The translations under genes were made by a program, and so were the position numbers. From Alcaligenaceae bacterium (GTDB taxonomy: Bacteria > Pseudomonadota > Gammaproteobacteria > Burkholderiales > Burkholderiaceae_B), in NCBI GenBank assembly GCA_030538235.1, contig JAUNUJ010000008.1, forward strand, positions 1 through 64,000: 64,000 nucleotides of DNA, in the 5' to 3' direction. The stretch's first letter is position 1, and every line of letters starts with the position of its first letter. Below are positions 18,193 through 26,638 of the stretch, in pieces. Under the pieces are notes generated by a model that worked only from the letters and a program-made list of their open reading frames with translations, was not told where the DNA came from and made no database searches.

Positions 18193-18804
18193 CTAACGTT
18201 GAAGACTCTGAATCAAGCCATCAATGCCGCTGCGGTTAATTTCACCGGCGAACTGGTTGCGATAATTTTGAATTAACCAGATGCCCTCGACATTGACGTC
18301 ATAGACCTTCCAGGAGTTACCGGCTTTTTCCAGTCGATAATCCACCGCAACCGGCGTACTACTAACGCCACCAAGGGTAGTACGAACCACAACGTCAGCA
18401 GCGTTAGGGTCGCCACGGAACTGCAATACATTGATCTTGGTATTGTCAGTCACGTCTTTTAAGGCACCACTATAAGTGCGGACTAGCGTATTTTTGAAGC
18501 CGTCGACTAACGCAGCTCGTTGTTGAGCAGTCGCTTGACGCCAAGGCTGACCGGTCGCTAAACGAGTGGTCTTCTCCATGTTAACATGGGGCACAATATG
18601 TATATTAATCAAACGATTAACTGCACTAATATCGCCACTGCGAGCTGCTGTGTCTTTTAACAGAGCACTTAAAGCCTGATTCGCAATACCCTCGACAAAT
18701 GCATTTGGATGCACAGCTTGTGCCTGGACATTAGCGAATACACCTAAGCTTAATAAAGTTGCTAAGGCGCTGCGGCTCACGGCCTTACTAGCAATTGATT
18801 TCAT
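18193..18804 (-). CDS. mlaC: Phospholipid-binding periplasmic protein MlaC
   Basis: 203 residues. MlaC ferries phospholipids through the periplasm between outer-membrane MlaA and the inner-membrane MlaFED complex. A signal peptide (cleavage after VQAQA, near residue 30) is followed by the Tol-Tol-Ttg2 domain: FKNTLVRTYSGAL, VDYRLEKAGNSWKVYDVNVEGIWL split over typical strands, and the final NYRNQFAGEINRSGIDGLI. The gene ends the mlaFEDAC run. Confidence 0.94.
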   Translation of the reverse strand: MKSIASKAVSRSALATLLSLGVFANVQAQAVHPNAFVEGIANQALSALLKDTAARSGDISAVNRLINIHIVPHVNMEKTTRLATGQPWRQATAQQRAALVDGFKNTLVRTYSGALKDVTDNTKINVLQFRGDPNAADVVVRTTLGGVSSTPVAVDYRLEKAGNSWKVYDVNVEGIWLIQNYRNQFAGEINRSGIDGLIQSLQR

Positions 18805-18891
18805 AAACCTTCTCCATAAACTGTATGAGCTAACCCTTTCAATGCTTTATGCGCACTTGAAAAACTATATGTGTGATAACTCTTTGACTGT

Positions 18892-18922
18892 AATGTACAG
18901 CATTAATTGCTGTACATTTTTT
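18892..18922. terminator. Hairpin between mlaA and mlaC
   Basis: Eleven-base-pair perfect stem (AATGTACAGCA at 18892-18902 with TGCTGTACATT at 18908-18918), 5-base loop, followed by TTTT on the plus strand. No plus-strand gene ends here. For the minus-strand mla transcript it may set the relative amount of mlaC message. Confidence 0.6.
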
Positions 18923-18952
18923 AGTCTTTGTGTAGATGTGTAACCCTTAATA

Positions 18953-19936
18953 CTAAGCGTCGGGATCGTCGTATTGAGGTAAACTAGTCCCCGGTGCCGA
19001 TGTTGTTGGCGCTGCGTCGTCTTCGGGGTCGGCATATTGAGGCAGACCAGAAGAAACACCTTGGACGCTATTAGCATCAGGATCATCGTAGCTAGGCAAA
19101 GCACCGTAATCCAGATCATCGGTGGTTGGACGATACTTATCAATGGTTGCTTTCTGGAACATATCCTCGCCCGGACCGTATCGTTGATCGTCTTCTGCAC
19201 TCCACGCCGGCACCTGAGTGCCATCGGTAATTTCCGGGGCCATTTTCTGTTCAACTAGGGCGCGACGGTTTTGCAAATAAGCATCACGCACGAAGCTGTA
19301 CTTATCTAAAGCAATGTTATCTGCTAATTCATCGGCATCAAGTAAGGCTGCGCGACTATCAATCACACCAAGACCTACTGCCGGGTTACGCAATTTGACA
19401 TTATCAATGCTCCAAGGCGACAAATAGGCCGCTGATTTACCCATGCTATCGACCACTAGGCCACCGGTATCACGGAAATTGCTTGAGCCGAAGGCCGGCA
19501 ATACCAAATAATCGCCCTCGCCCGCACCCCAAACAGCCAGTGTTGTGCCGAAATCATTGCGGATCTTATGAGCGCCATTCATGGAAGCCACATCAATACA
19601 GCCACCTAAACCAACGGTCGTATTAAACAAAACACGACCAAAGGTATTAACCGCGTCCAAACCGCGTCCCTGCAGCATACTATTAAAGCCGGACCAGACA
19701 TCGCCCAGATTACCGAAAATGTTACTGACACAGGTTCTGACCGGGTTGGGCACTAATACCTCATAGGTCCGAGTCACCGGTTTAAGAATCGCACCATCTA
19801 AGGCCTCGTTGACCTCAAACATGGTTCGGTTGTAACTTTCGAAAGGATCGTTAGGATCGGGCTGAGGTACAGAAACACAAGCTGATAAGCTCAAGCCCAA
19901 GACCACAACAGCAGCAAGTTTAGTAGCAACACGCAT
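18953..19936 (-). CDS. mlaA: Outer-membrane lipoprotein MlaA (VacJ)
   Basis: 327 residues. MlaA sits in the outer membrane with a porin and removes phospholipids from the outer leaflet. The signal ends in a lipobox (LSLSAC, lipidated Cys at residue 20). The core carries DPFESYNRTMFEVNEALD, the LFNTTVGLGGCIDVASM region and PAFGSSNFRDTGGLVVDSM. The C-terminal 75 residues are an added acidic, Pro-rich tail with three LP-x-Y-x-DP repeats (LPSYDDPDA, LPQYADPED, LPQYDDPDA). In E. coli mlaA is unlinked; in this lineage it lies in the mla operon. Confidence 0.93.
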   Translation of the reverse strand: MRVATKLAAVVVLGLSLSACVSVPQPDPNDPFESYNRTMFEVNEALDGAILKPVTRTYEVLVPNPVRTCVSNIFGNLGDVWSGFNSMLQGRGLDAVNTFGRVLFNTTVGLGGCIDVASMNGAHKIRNDFGTTLAVWGAGEGDYLVLPAFGSSNFRDTGGLVVDSMGKSAAYLSPWSIDNVKLRNPAVGLGVIDSRAALLDADELADNIALDKYSFVRDAYLQNRRALVEQKMAPEITDGTQVPAWSAEDDQRYGPGEDMFQKATIDKYRPTTDDLDYGALPSYDDPDANSVQGVSSGLPQYADPEDDAAPTTSAPGTSLPQYDDPDA

Positions 19937-19978
19937 AATATTCTCGAAAATAGTTATTATTAAATTATTGTCGGCACG

Positions 19979-20446
19979 TTATTCGGACGAACCTTGTTTG
20001 TCAGCAGTTGAAAACAGCAATCGACTAATTAAATCCTCAATGACCACCGCACTTTGGGTATAAATGATAGAACTGCCCTCGACTAATACCTGCTCATCGG
20101 CTCCGGGTGTCAGATCAAGGTATTGTTCACCAATCAAGCCTTGGGTTTTGATGGAAGCGGACGTATCAGTAGGGAATTCATAGTGTTTTTCAATATCCAA
20201 CTCGACAACAGCGCGAAACAGCTGATTATCAAATGAGATGTTTTTGACGCGACCGACGACGACGCCATTGCTTTTAACGGCCGAACGCTTTTTTAAAGAG
20301 CCGATATTGTCGAAATAAGCACTAACAGTGTAATTCGGCTGCAGACTGAACGTACTCAAGTTGCCGGCGCGCAGAGCCAGAAACACTAGGGCTAATATCC
20401 CTAGCAGCACAAAAACACCGACCACAAACTCTACTCGTTTATTCAT
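19979..20446 (-). CDS. mlaD: MCE-domain lipid transport protein MlaD
   Basis: 155 residues. MlaD is a hexameric ring anchored in the inner membrane that receives lipids from MlaC and couples to MlaFE. One N-terminal membrane helix (FVVGVFVLLGILALVFLAL) is followed by the MCE domain with YTVSAYFDNIGSLKKRSAVK, GVVVGRVKNISFD, and IKTQGLIGEQYLDLTPG. Standard length. Fifteen bases separate it from mlaE. Confidence 0.95.
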   Translation of the reverse strand: MNKRVEFVVGVFVLLGILALVFLALRAGNLSTFSLQPNYTVSAYFDNIGSLKKRSAVKSNGVVVGRVKNISFDNQLFRAVVELDIEKHYEFPTDTSASIKTQGLIGEQYLDLTPGADEQVLVEGSSIIYTQSAVVIEDLISRLLFSTADKQGSSE

Positions 20447-20461
20447 AGCTAAACCTTTGAT

Positions 20462-21235
20462 TTAAAACATCACGGCGGTCATTAAGAAGTCCAGACCCAA
20501 GACCGTTAAAGAACTAATAACCACAGTGCGCGTGGTGGCCTGAGAGACGCCTTCAGGTGTCGCTCTACATGTCCACCCTTGGTGCAGAGCAATCAGCATA
20601 CATGCCACACCAAAAACCACACTCTTTACCACGCCGTTTAGCACATCGTCAAAAACGTCGACTCCGGCTTGCATTTGTGACCAGAAGGAACCGTCGTCCA
20701 CCCCTAAGGAGATGACACCCACAAACCAACCACCCATCACGCCAACCGCCGAGAAAATGGCCGCCAACACCGGCATCGCAATAACGCCACCCCAAAATCG
20801 AGGCACTAAAACACGCTCTACGGGGTCAATCCCCATCACCTCAATCGCATCCAGTTGCTCTCCGGCCTTCATTAAACCAATCTCGGCGGTTAGAGAAGTC
20901 CCGGCACGCCCGGCAAATAACAAAGCAGTCACCACTGGACCTAGCTCACGAAGCAAAGATAAAGCAACCATCAGCCCTAACGCCTGCTCGGAACCGAACA
21001 TCGCTAAAATGCTATACCCCTGAAATCCCAAGACAAAACCGACAAAGAGGCCGGACACAGCAATAATTAATAATGAATAAACCCCAATAAAGTGGATTTG
21101 TTCAATTAACAGCCGTGGTCGCTTAAAGATAAAGACTGAACGAGCCAAAATCTGTAAAAACAAGATAAAGATATTACCCAAGTGAGCAATAGCCTGGAGC
21201 ACATAAGCACCTAGGGAGGTAATCCATGTAAACAT
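20462..21235 (-). CDS. mlaE: Phospholipid ABC transporter permease MlaE
   Basis: 257 residues. Permease of the inner-membrane Mla complex. Signature regions are FQGYSILAMFGSEQALGLMV, LLRELGPVVTALLFAGRAG, and the coupling helix MKAGEQLDAIEVMGIDPVE, with five to six membrane helices. No STAS domain is fused at its N-terminus. Three bases separate it from mlaF. Confidence 0.95.
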   Translation of the reverse strand: MFTWITSLGAYVLQAIAHLGNIFILFLQILARSVFIFKRPRLLIEQIHFIGVYSLLIIAVSGLFVGFVLGFQGYSILAMFGSEQALGLMVALSLLRELGPVVTALLFAGRAGTSLTAEIGLMKAGEQLDAIEVMGIDPVERVLVPRFWGGVIAMPVLAAIFSAVGVMGGWFVGVISLGVDDGSFWSQMQAGVDVFDDVLNGVVKSVVFGVACMLIALHQGWTCRATPEGVSQATTRTVVISSLTVLGLDFLMTAVMF

Positions 21236-21238
21236 AGT

Positions 21239-22171
21239 CTAACGCTCCCTATCTTTGGATTTTTTATGGCGGCTGATCTGGCGCTGCTTGTCTGTATACC
21301 AGCTTTCATAATCCGGCGTGCTCGGATACTCAAAACGTCCGCCATCCTCAGGTGGTAATCCCTGAATAAAGTTTTGTACACGTCGATCATCCATAACGCG
21401 GATTTGATCCGGAGTACCCTCAGCAATCACCGCACCCTGATGGAGCATATAAACATAGTCCACAATCCTGAACGACTCTTCGATGTCGTGGGTAATCAGC
21501 AAACCGGCCGTGCCGAGCTGCTTGCTGATTGCACGTAACATATTCGCCGTCTGATTCATGGAAATCGGATCCAAACCGGCGAAAGGCTCATCATAAAGCA
21601 ATAATTCGGGCTCCATCACAATGGCACGAGCCAGAGCAATACGTCTAGCCATACCACCTGAGACCTCGGAAATTTCAAGGTGTGCGGCTGCCTTAAGGCC
21701 GACTGCGGAGAGCTTTTCAAGAACCCTCTCGACAATCTGCTCCTCGTTCATTTTAGTCAGTTCGCGCAACGGATAAGCCACATTTTCAAAGGTATTAAGA
21801 TCCGTAAAAAGGGCACCCTGCTGAAATAAGACACCCATATTTTTGCGTAAATCACTCAGCTCATTTTTGCTAATATCATTTATAACCTGCCCAAAGAGCT
21901 TAACCTCCCCGGTTTTTGCACGAATCTGCCCAGTCACGCCTCGCATAATGGTTGACTTACCGGAGCCTGACCCGCCAATCAAGGCGATCAATTGACCCTT
22001 GTGAATAGAAAGATTAACTCCGCTTAAGATGATACGAGCCCCGTAACCCAGACTGACATCGTTAAACTCAACAATTTTGTCTGAGTTTAAATAGTTTGCT
22101 GTGTCGATTTGTGGACTAGATGAAACTAGCGTAGCATCTGTAGATGAGCTATCAGAGCTATGAATTGACAT
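21239..22171 (-). CDS. mlaF: Phospholipid ABC transporter ATPase MlaF
   Basis: 310 residues, longer than the usual 270: about 35 Ser/Thr-rich residues are added at the N-terminus and a basic tail (RQISRHKKSKDRER) at the C-terminus. The ATPase core is complete: Walker A GGSGSGKSTIMRG, signature EVSGGMARRIALARAI, Walker B LLLYDEPFAGLD, switch His in LLITHDIEES. It powers lipid movement through MlaE/MlaD. The usual partner MlaB (STAS protein), which stabilises MlaF in E. coli, is not encoded in this cluster. First gene of mlaFEDAC, divergent from dbpA. Confidence 0.94.
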   Translation of the reverse strand: MSIHSSDSSSTDATLVSSSPQIDTANYLNSDKIVEFNDVSLGYGARIILSGVNLSIHKGQLIALIGGSGSGKSTIMRGVTGQIRAKTGEVKLFGQVINDISKNELSDLRKNMGVLFQQGALFTDLNTFENVAYPLRELTKMNEEQIVERVLEKLSAVGLKAAAHLEISEVSGGMARRIALARAIVMEPELLLYDEPFAGLDPISMNQTANMLRAISKQLGTAGLLITHDIEESFRIVDYVYMLHQGAVIAEGTPDQIRVMDDRRVQNFIQGLPPEDGGRFEYPSTPDYESWYTDKQRQISRHKKSKDRER

Positions 22172-22313
22172 TAAAAAGTGTGCTTATTTTATAAAATTTT
22201 ATCTAGAATTCTTGATTGTAGGAAATCAAATTTTTTAATGCAATAAATATAACATCAAATCAGCCACCTCGTTACAATAACCTCTTAACTTATCACTATT
22301 TACTGCTTAGGCA

Positions 22314-23708
22314 ATGACCAAAAACGACAACTCCAACTGCAAATCCTTTAGCCAACTCGACTTAGCTAAAGAGCAATTAATTAATCTTCAACAACTCGGC
22401 TTTGAGCAAATGACCCAAGTCCAGGAGTTAGCTTTGCCACCGGCCTTAGCCGCAGAGGATCTCATTGTCCAGGCCCATACCGGAAGCGGTAAAACCCTCG
22501 TCTTTGCCCTAACCATTATGCAAAAGCTGAATTTAGAGCAAGGTGAGGCACAGGCTGTTGTAATTTGCCCAACACGAGAACTCGCATCACAGGTTGCTGA
22601 GGTCGTCCGCAAAGTAGCAAGAGCCTACCCCTCAATTAAAGTCAGTCTATTGTGTGGCGGTTCCTCGATTTCAAGACAGGTCGAATCGTTGGCTCATGGT
22701 ACTCACATTATCGTGGGCACACCGGGCCGGATTGAGGATTTAATCGATCGGGGCGTGCTTTTTCTCGATCGTGTCAAAACCTTGGTTCTTGATGAAGCCG
22801 ATAAGATGATGGATATGGGCTTCTATGATAGTCTAAGCGCCATTACTAATGCCTGTCCTTTAAAGCGTCAGACCCTGATGTTTTCAGCAACTTATTCGTC
22901 GGAATTACTTGAACGCACCGAGGGCTTTTTAGTTAATCCGCGGATGATTAAAGCAGTGGATGAACAAAAGCCCGAAATTAAGCAATCCTTTTATTTGGTA
23001 GAAGAAAAAGATCGACCACAGGCTATGGTCAGTCTGCTAAATAACTACCTCCCTCTTTCGACTCTGGCTTTTTGCAATACGCGCGATGATTGCGAAGCCT
23101 TGCACCGTCAATTATTACGTGCCGGCATCGTTAGTCAGGTGCTGCACGGCCAAATGGAGCAAAGAGAGCGTGAGGATGTGATTATTCAATTTGCCAATAA
23201 TAGCTGCAGTGTACTCGTAGCAACCGATGTGGCCGCTCGTGGTCTGGATATTAAAGAACTGGATTTGGTCGTAAACGTGCAGATATCACCTAATGCCGAC
23301 ACGCATATTCACCGCATCGGTCGCACCGGTCGCCAAGGCGCCGAGGGTCATGCCATCAGCTTTGTGAGTAAAGACGAACTTTTCCGCAAAAAAAGAATCG
23401 AAGAGGTATTGGGTGAGGAATTTGAATTACTCGCTGCACCTCCGATCTTTCAAGGTCGTCAAAATCTAAAGCCACCCATGCAAACCATTACAATCCGCGG
23501 GGGCAAAAAAGACAAATTAAGAGCGGGTGATATTCTGGGCTCTCTGACCAAAACTATGGGACTCAGTGCTCAACAGGTAGGTAAAATCACTGTCCATGAT
23601 TTTGTCAGTTTTGTCGCAGTAGAGCGCAAGCTTGCTCCACAACTGGTACAACGCTGGCAAGCAGAAGCCATCAAAGGCAAGCGTCGAAAAATCAGCTTGC
23701 TTTCTTAG
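22314..23708 (+). CDS. dbpA: DEAD-box RNA helicase, DbpA type
   Basis: 464 residues. DbpA helps large-subunit assembly and is stimulated by 23S rRNA hairpin 92. All helicase motifs are seen: AHTGSGKT (I), PTRELASQ (Ia), GTPGRIED (Ib), LDEAD (II), SATYS (III, one change from SAT), and HRIGRTGRQG (VI). The C-terminal domain (about residues 390-464, ITIRGGKKDKLRAGDILGSL, then GKITVHDFVSFVAVER) matches the DbpA rRNA-binding domain, which separates it from RhlE/DeaD paralogues. Confidence 0.93.
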   Translation: MTKNDNSNCKSFSQLDLAKEQLINLQQLGFEQMTQVQELALPPALAAEDLIVQAHTGSGKTLVFALTIMQKLNLEQGEAQAVVICPTRELASQVAEVVRKVARAYPSIKVSLLCGGSSISRQVESLAHGTHIIVGTPGRIEDLIDRGVLFLDRVKTLVLDEADKMMDMGFYDSLSAITNACPLKRQTLMFSATYSSELLERTEGFLVNPRMIKAVDEQKPEIKQSFYLVEEKDRPQAMVSLLNNYLPLSTLAFCNTRDDCEALHRQLLRAGIVSQVLHGQMEQREREDVIIQFANNSCSVLVATDVAARGLDIKELDLVVNVQISPNADTHIHRIGRTGRQGAEGHAISFVSKDELFRKKRIEEVLGEEFELLAAPPIFQGRQNLKPPMQTITIRGGKKDKLRAGDILGSLTKTMGLSAQQVGKITVHDFVSFVAVERKLAPQLVQRWQAEAIKGKRRKISLLS

Positions 23709-23802
23709 GCTTTAAATTTACTCAATTTTACACTTTCAGACTATTTTTACCCCTTTAAACTACGTTACTTTAGGGAACTTATAGGTTCTTATGCAGTCCA
23801 AA

Positions 23803-23829
23803 TTAGCACTCAGACAGATAGAGTGCTAA
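23803..23829. promoter_or_regulatory. CIRCE element (HrcA operator) in front of rpoH
   Basis: Perfect consensus inverted repeat TTAGCACTC (23803-23811), nine bases, GAGTGCTAA (23821-23829). CIRCE is the operator of the heat-shock repressor HrcA, which is folded and activated by GroEL. The right arm overlaps a possible extended -10 (TGCTAAAAT), so binding would block initiation. It lies 66 bases upstream of rpoH. No groE or dnaJ gene is near, so rpoH is the only plausible target. Confidence 0.93.
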
Positions 23830-23894
23830 AATACAGCGACACCACAAATCGGCTAGCACCTTATCGGCATATATATTAAAGGACATAATTTACT

Positions 23895-24788
23895 ATGACA
23901 AATCAAGCACTTGCTTTAAACAATCGCGCATTAGCCACCCTTGGCTCGGGTGCTATTGGCAGTATTGAGTCATATATTAGTAGTGTTAACCAACTTCCTA
24001 TGCTCACGCCCGAAGAAGAAAAAGACTACGCGGAGCGTTTACAGTATCAAGGTGATTTGCAGGCAGCCCAATCATTGGTCTTGTCTCACTTACGCTTGGT
24101 TGTTTCAATTGCCCGTCAGTACCTAGGCTACGGTTTACCTCATGCCGACTTAATTCAAGAGGGCAATATCGGTCTGATGAAAGCGGTTAAGCGTTTTGAC
24201 GTTAATCGTGGTGTGCGCCTAGTGTCTTTTGCCGTGCACTGGATCAAAGCCGAGATTCATGAATACGTGATCCGTAACTGGCGTATGGTGCGTATCGCGA
24301 CCACTAAAGCGCAGCGCAAACTGTTCTTTAACCTACGCAGTATGCGCCCCGACAGCTCTAGCTTGGACCCCGAGCAGATCCAGGGAATTGCTGAAAAGCT
24401 TAATGTTAAACCCGATGAAGTCGTGGAAATGGAAATCCGCTTAACCGGTCGCGATATGTCACTTGATCCGGGCCCAAGCTCGCGCGCTGATGACGATGAG
24501 TTTACTCCTATCGATTATTTATCCGATGACGGCGAAAACAGTCCCTATGAGGTGCTTGCCCGACGCGATCACGAAGACTTGCAAACTCATGGTCTGACTG
24601 CTGCTTTGGAATCTTTAGACCCTCGCTCTCGTCGTATCGTCGAGTCACGTTGGTTACAGGACGATGGTGGTCTTACGCTACATCAATTGGCTGATGAGTT
24701 CGGTGTCTCTGCTGAGCGTATTCGCCAGATTGAAGCAGCTGCAATGAAAAAAATGCGCGCCTTTCTTGGCGAAGATGCCATGCCATAA
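23895..24788 (+). CDS. rpoH: RNA polymerase heat-shock sigma factor, sigma32
   Basis: 297 residues. Directs polymerase to heat-shock promoters. Region 2 contains SLVLSHLRLVVSIARQYLGYG, DLIQEGNIGLMKAVKRFD and the -10 recognition helix RLVSFAVHWIKAEIHEYVI. The RpoH box QRKLFFNLR is present, and region 4 ends with LHQLADEFGVSAERIRQIEA. The usual ftsX/ftsE neighbours of enterics are absent. The spacing from AAGGA to the ATG is long (11 bases). Transcription appears to be under HrcA control through the CIRCE upstream. Confidence 0.97.
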   Translation: MTNQALALNNRALATLGSGAIGSIESYISSVNQLPMLTPEEEKDYAERLQYQGDLQAAQSLVLSHLRLVVSIARQYLGYGLPHADLIQEGNIGLMKAVKRFDVNRGVRLVSFAVHWIKAEIHEYVIRNWRMVRIATTKAQRKLFFNLRSMRPDSSSLDPEQIQGIAEKLNVKPDEVVEMEIRLTGRDMSLDPGPSSRADDDEFTPIDYLSDDGENSPYEVLARRDHEDLQTHGLTAALESLDPRSRRIVESRWLQDDGGLTLHQLADEFGVSAERIRQIEAAAMKKMRAFLGEDAMP

Positions 24789-24902
24789 GTTATTGTCCTT
24801 TAACTCACAAACTGATACAAACTTAAGAGCTAAGTTCAGGAACCAACTAGGAATTTATAGGACTAACCTACATGAGCAATGGAAATGCAGTACCCCGCTC
24901 AT

Positions 24903-24947
24903 CATTCGTCCATTTTCTCCTCTTTCCCTTCCCCTTAAGGACGAATG
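24903..24947 (+). other. Hairpin with long pyrimidine loop, possible 3'-UTR or small RNA element
   Basis: CATTCGTCC (24903-24911) pairs with GGACGAATG (24939-24947) around a 27-base loop made almost only of C and T. A strong terminator follows five bases later. A C/U-rich loop next to a terminator is a layout seen in small RNAs that bind ribosome sites. It could equally be just the end of the rpoH mRNA. Confidence 0.4.
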
Positions 24948-24951
24948 TTTC

Positions 24952-24987
24952 AAACACTTCCGGACCCCATGCCGGAAGTGTTTTTTT
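24952..24987 (+). terminator. Terminator of rpoH, also facing sco1
   Basis: AAACACTTCCGG (24952-24963) pairs with CCGGAAGTGTTT (24972-24983), followed by a run of seven T in total. Very strong. The stem can also serve the convergent sco1 gene. Confidence 0.93.
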
Positions 24988-25008
24988 ATGGGGATCACTT
25001 ATAGGGAC

Positions 25009-25635
25009 TTAAGGGACAAGCAGCTTCTTCAAATCAGCGGCCATTTCCTCAGGCGACATCCCCTCTCTAAACAACAGCACAGACTCCCCCTCTTGGTCCA
25101 ACACAAACACATAGGCACTATGTTCCATGGTGTATTGACCGACAGTAGTAGGAACCTTGTTATAAAAAACATTAAAGGACTTGGCCATTTGCTCTAATTG
25201 CGATGGGCTACCAATCAAGCCTTTAAAGTTTGGATCAAAATAGGCCAAATACTCTTTTAAACGCTCTGACGTATCGCGCTCCGGATCAACGGTTATAAAG
25301 TAGAACCGCACCTGTTTAGTCTCCTCTGCGGTCAATAAGGCCATTAATTGCTTTATCTGCACAAGGGTTGTTGGACAAATATCGGGGCAAAGTGTAAAGC
25401 CAAAATACACTAAGGAAATTTTGTCTTTAAAATCTTCAAAAACAAACTGATTTCCGCCCTCATCAACCGCCTCTAGACCTTGACCAAAATGAGAGCCCCG
25501 GATATTGCTGCCATTGAATTCTGTGCTCGTTAAATTAAATATATGACGCAGTTGTGCCTGTGACGGCGTCATGGATGTCATGAGCAAAACAATCATAAAG
25601 AAAGCCATTTGATGAATGCGAAAAAAATTCCTCAT
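25009..25635 (-). CDS. SCO1/SenC copper chaperone for cytochrome oxidase
   Basis: 208 residues. Delivers copper to the CuA site of cytochrome c oxidase or keeps its thiols reduced. An N-terminal signal or anchor (about residues 8-27) precedes a thioredoxin fold. The copper motif CPDICPTTL and the distal copper-ligand His (TMEHSAYVFVL) are both present. It stands alone, convergent with rpoH and divergent from the NUDIX gene; no oxidase genes are in the window. Confidence 0.92.
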   Translation of the reverse strand: MRNFFRIHQMAFFMIVLLMTSMTPSQAQLRHIFNLTSTEFNGSNIRGSHFGQGLEAVDEGGNQFVFEDFKDKISLVYFGFTLCPDICPTTLVQIKQLMALLTAEETKQVRFYFITVDPERDTSERLKEYLAYFDPNFKGLIGSPSQLEQMAKSFNVFYNKVPTTVGQYTMEHSAYVFVLDQEGESVLLFREGMSPEEMAADLKKLLVP

Positions 25636-25779
25636 TAAAATTTTAAATCCTCGCTTTATTCAAAACATTGATATGGAATTAGTCACAGCTGAACACAGTT
25701 CAAATGCTAACTGTTGTTATATACTGAGAGCTGTCGATATTTATTAATATTAGCTAGTATACAGAGGAAGATTTAATCA

Positions 25780-26595
25780 TTGAAGCTTGAGAAACTGCAA
25801 GCGCTCTATCGGCAGTTAAATCAAAGGGTTCAGGAGGTTCCGGTCAGCGGCTCAAGACCTTTGATCATTGCCGCTAAGATTGCCGGTTTTATCCATCCCG
25901 ATGCGATTACTGCTTTACAGAGCAAAGACTATTTTAAGCAAGATGAGTTGGCTGTCTATCTAGCAGAGCAGAATTTATCCAAGACCGAGCTTAATCAAGT
26001 GTTACTGGATGTCGCTTTGTGCCTTAGAGATGCGGGACTGACCAGAACTTGGCGCGACGAGCTGCTAAATGTCTATGCCGAGGGCTCAACCATTGGTCAA
26101 ATTGAGCGTGCCGCCATGCGCCCTCTGGGCTTATTGACTCAAGCCATTCATTTAAATGGCTGGAGTCCTGAAGGCGATATCTATCTGCAGTTACGAGCTA
26201 GTACCAAGGCCTTTGACCCCAATATGTGGGATACCTTGGTCGGTGGTCTGCTCAATGCAGAGGACAGTTTAACCGAGGGTTTAAGTCGCGAGTCTCAGGA
26301 AGAGGCCGGTCTGAGCCAAACTGACATAAGGCAACGCACACCAATACGGACGATTTTACGAATGCGTCGTAGACTACCGGAGGGCTACCAACTAGAGGAT
26401 ATTTTAGTTAGTGATTGCATTATCCCGGCCACCGCAATACTTGAGAATCAAGACGGTGAGGTCGAGCGAATTGAAGCATTTAAACCGACCGAGGTCATTC
26501 AAATGATCGAAGACGGCATAATTACCATTGAAGCAGCCATTGTCCTCTTGGACAGTTTAATTAACCCGCACATTAACAGTTTACGTCAACAATAA
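25780..26595 (+). CDS. NUDIX hydrolase (DUF4743-type N-terminal domain)
   Basis: 271 residues, starting at TTG with GAGGAAG upstream. The N-terminal 120 residues resemble the domain found before the NUDIX fold in thiamine-pyrophosphokinase-related NUDIX proteins. The NUDIX box runs GGLLNAEDSLTEGLSREsQEEAGL-like from about residue 152; REsQEEAGL is intact while the first conserved Glu is Asp by alignment. Such enzymes cleave nucleoside-diphosphate-linked compounds; the substrate is not known. The phaM gene follows in the same direction, 43 bases on. Confidence 0.85.
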   Translation: MKLEKLQALYRQLNQRVQEVPVSGSRPLIIAAKIAGFIHPDAITALQSKDYFKQDELAVYLAEQNLSKTELNQVLLDVALCLRDAGLTRTWRDELLNVYAEGSTIGQIERAAMRPLGLLTQAIHLNGWSPEGDIYLQLRASTKAFDPNMWDTLVGGLLNAEDSLTEGLSRESQEEAGLSQTDIRQRTPIRTILRMRRRLPEGYQLEDILVSDCIIPATAILENQDGEVERIEAFKPTEVIQMIEDGIITIEAAIVLLDSLINPHINSLRQQ

Positions 26596-26638
26596 CTTAT
26601 TCGAGACACCGTCCAGCCAATAAGCCAAGGAGAGCAAA

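Noticed and set aside
24872-25013. Small ORF of about 46 codons after rpoH
   Set aside because: It would read through the strong terminator at 24952-24987 and its composition is not protein-like.
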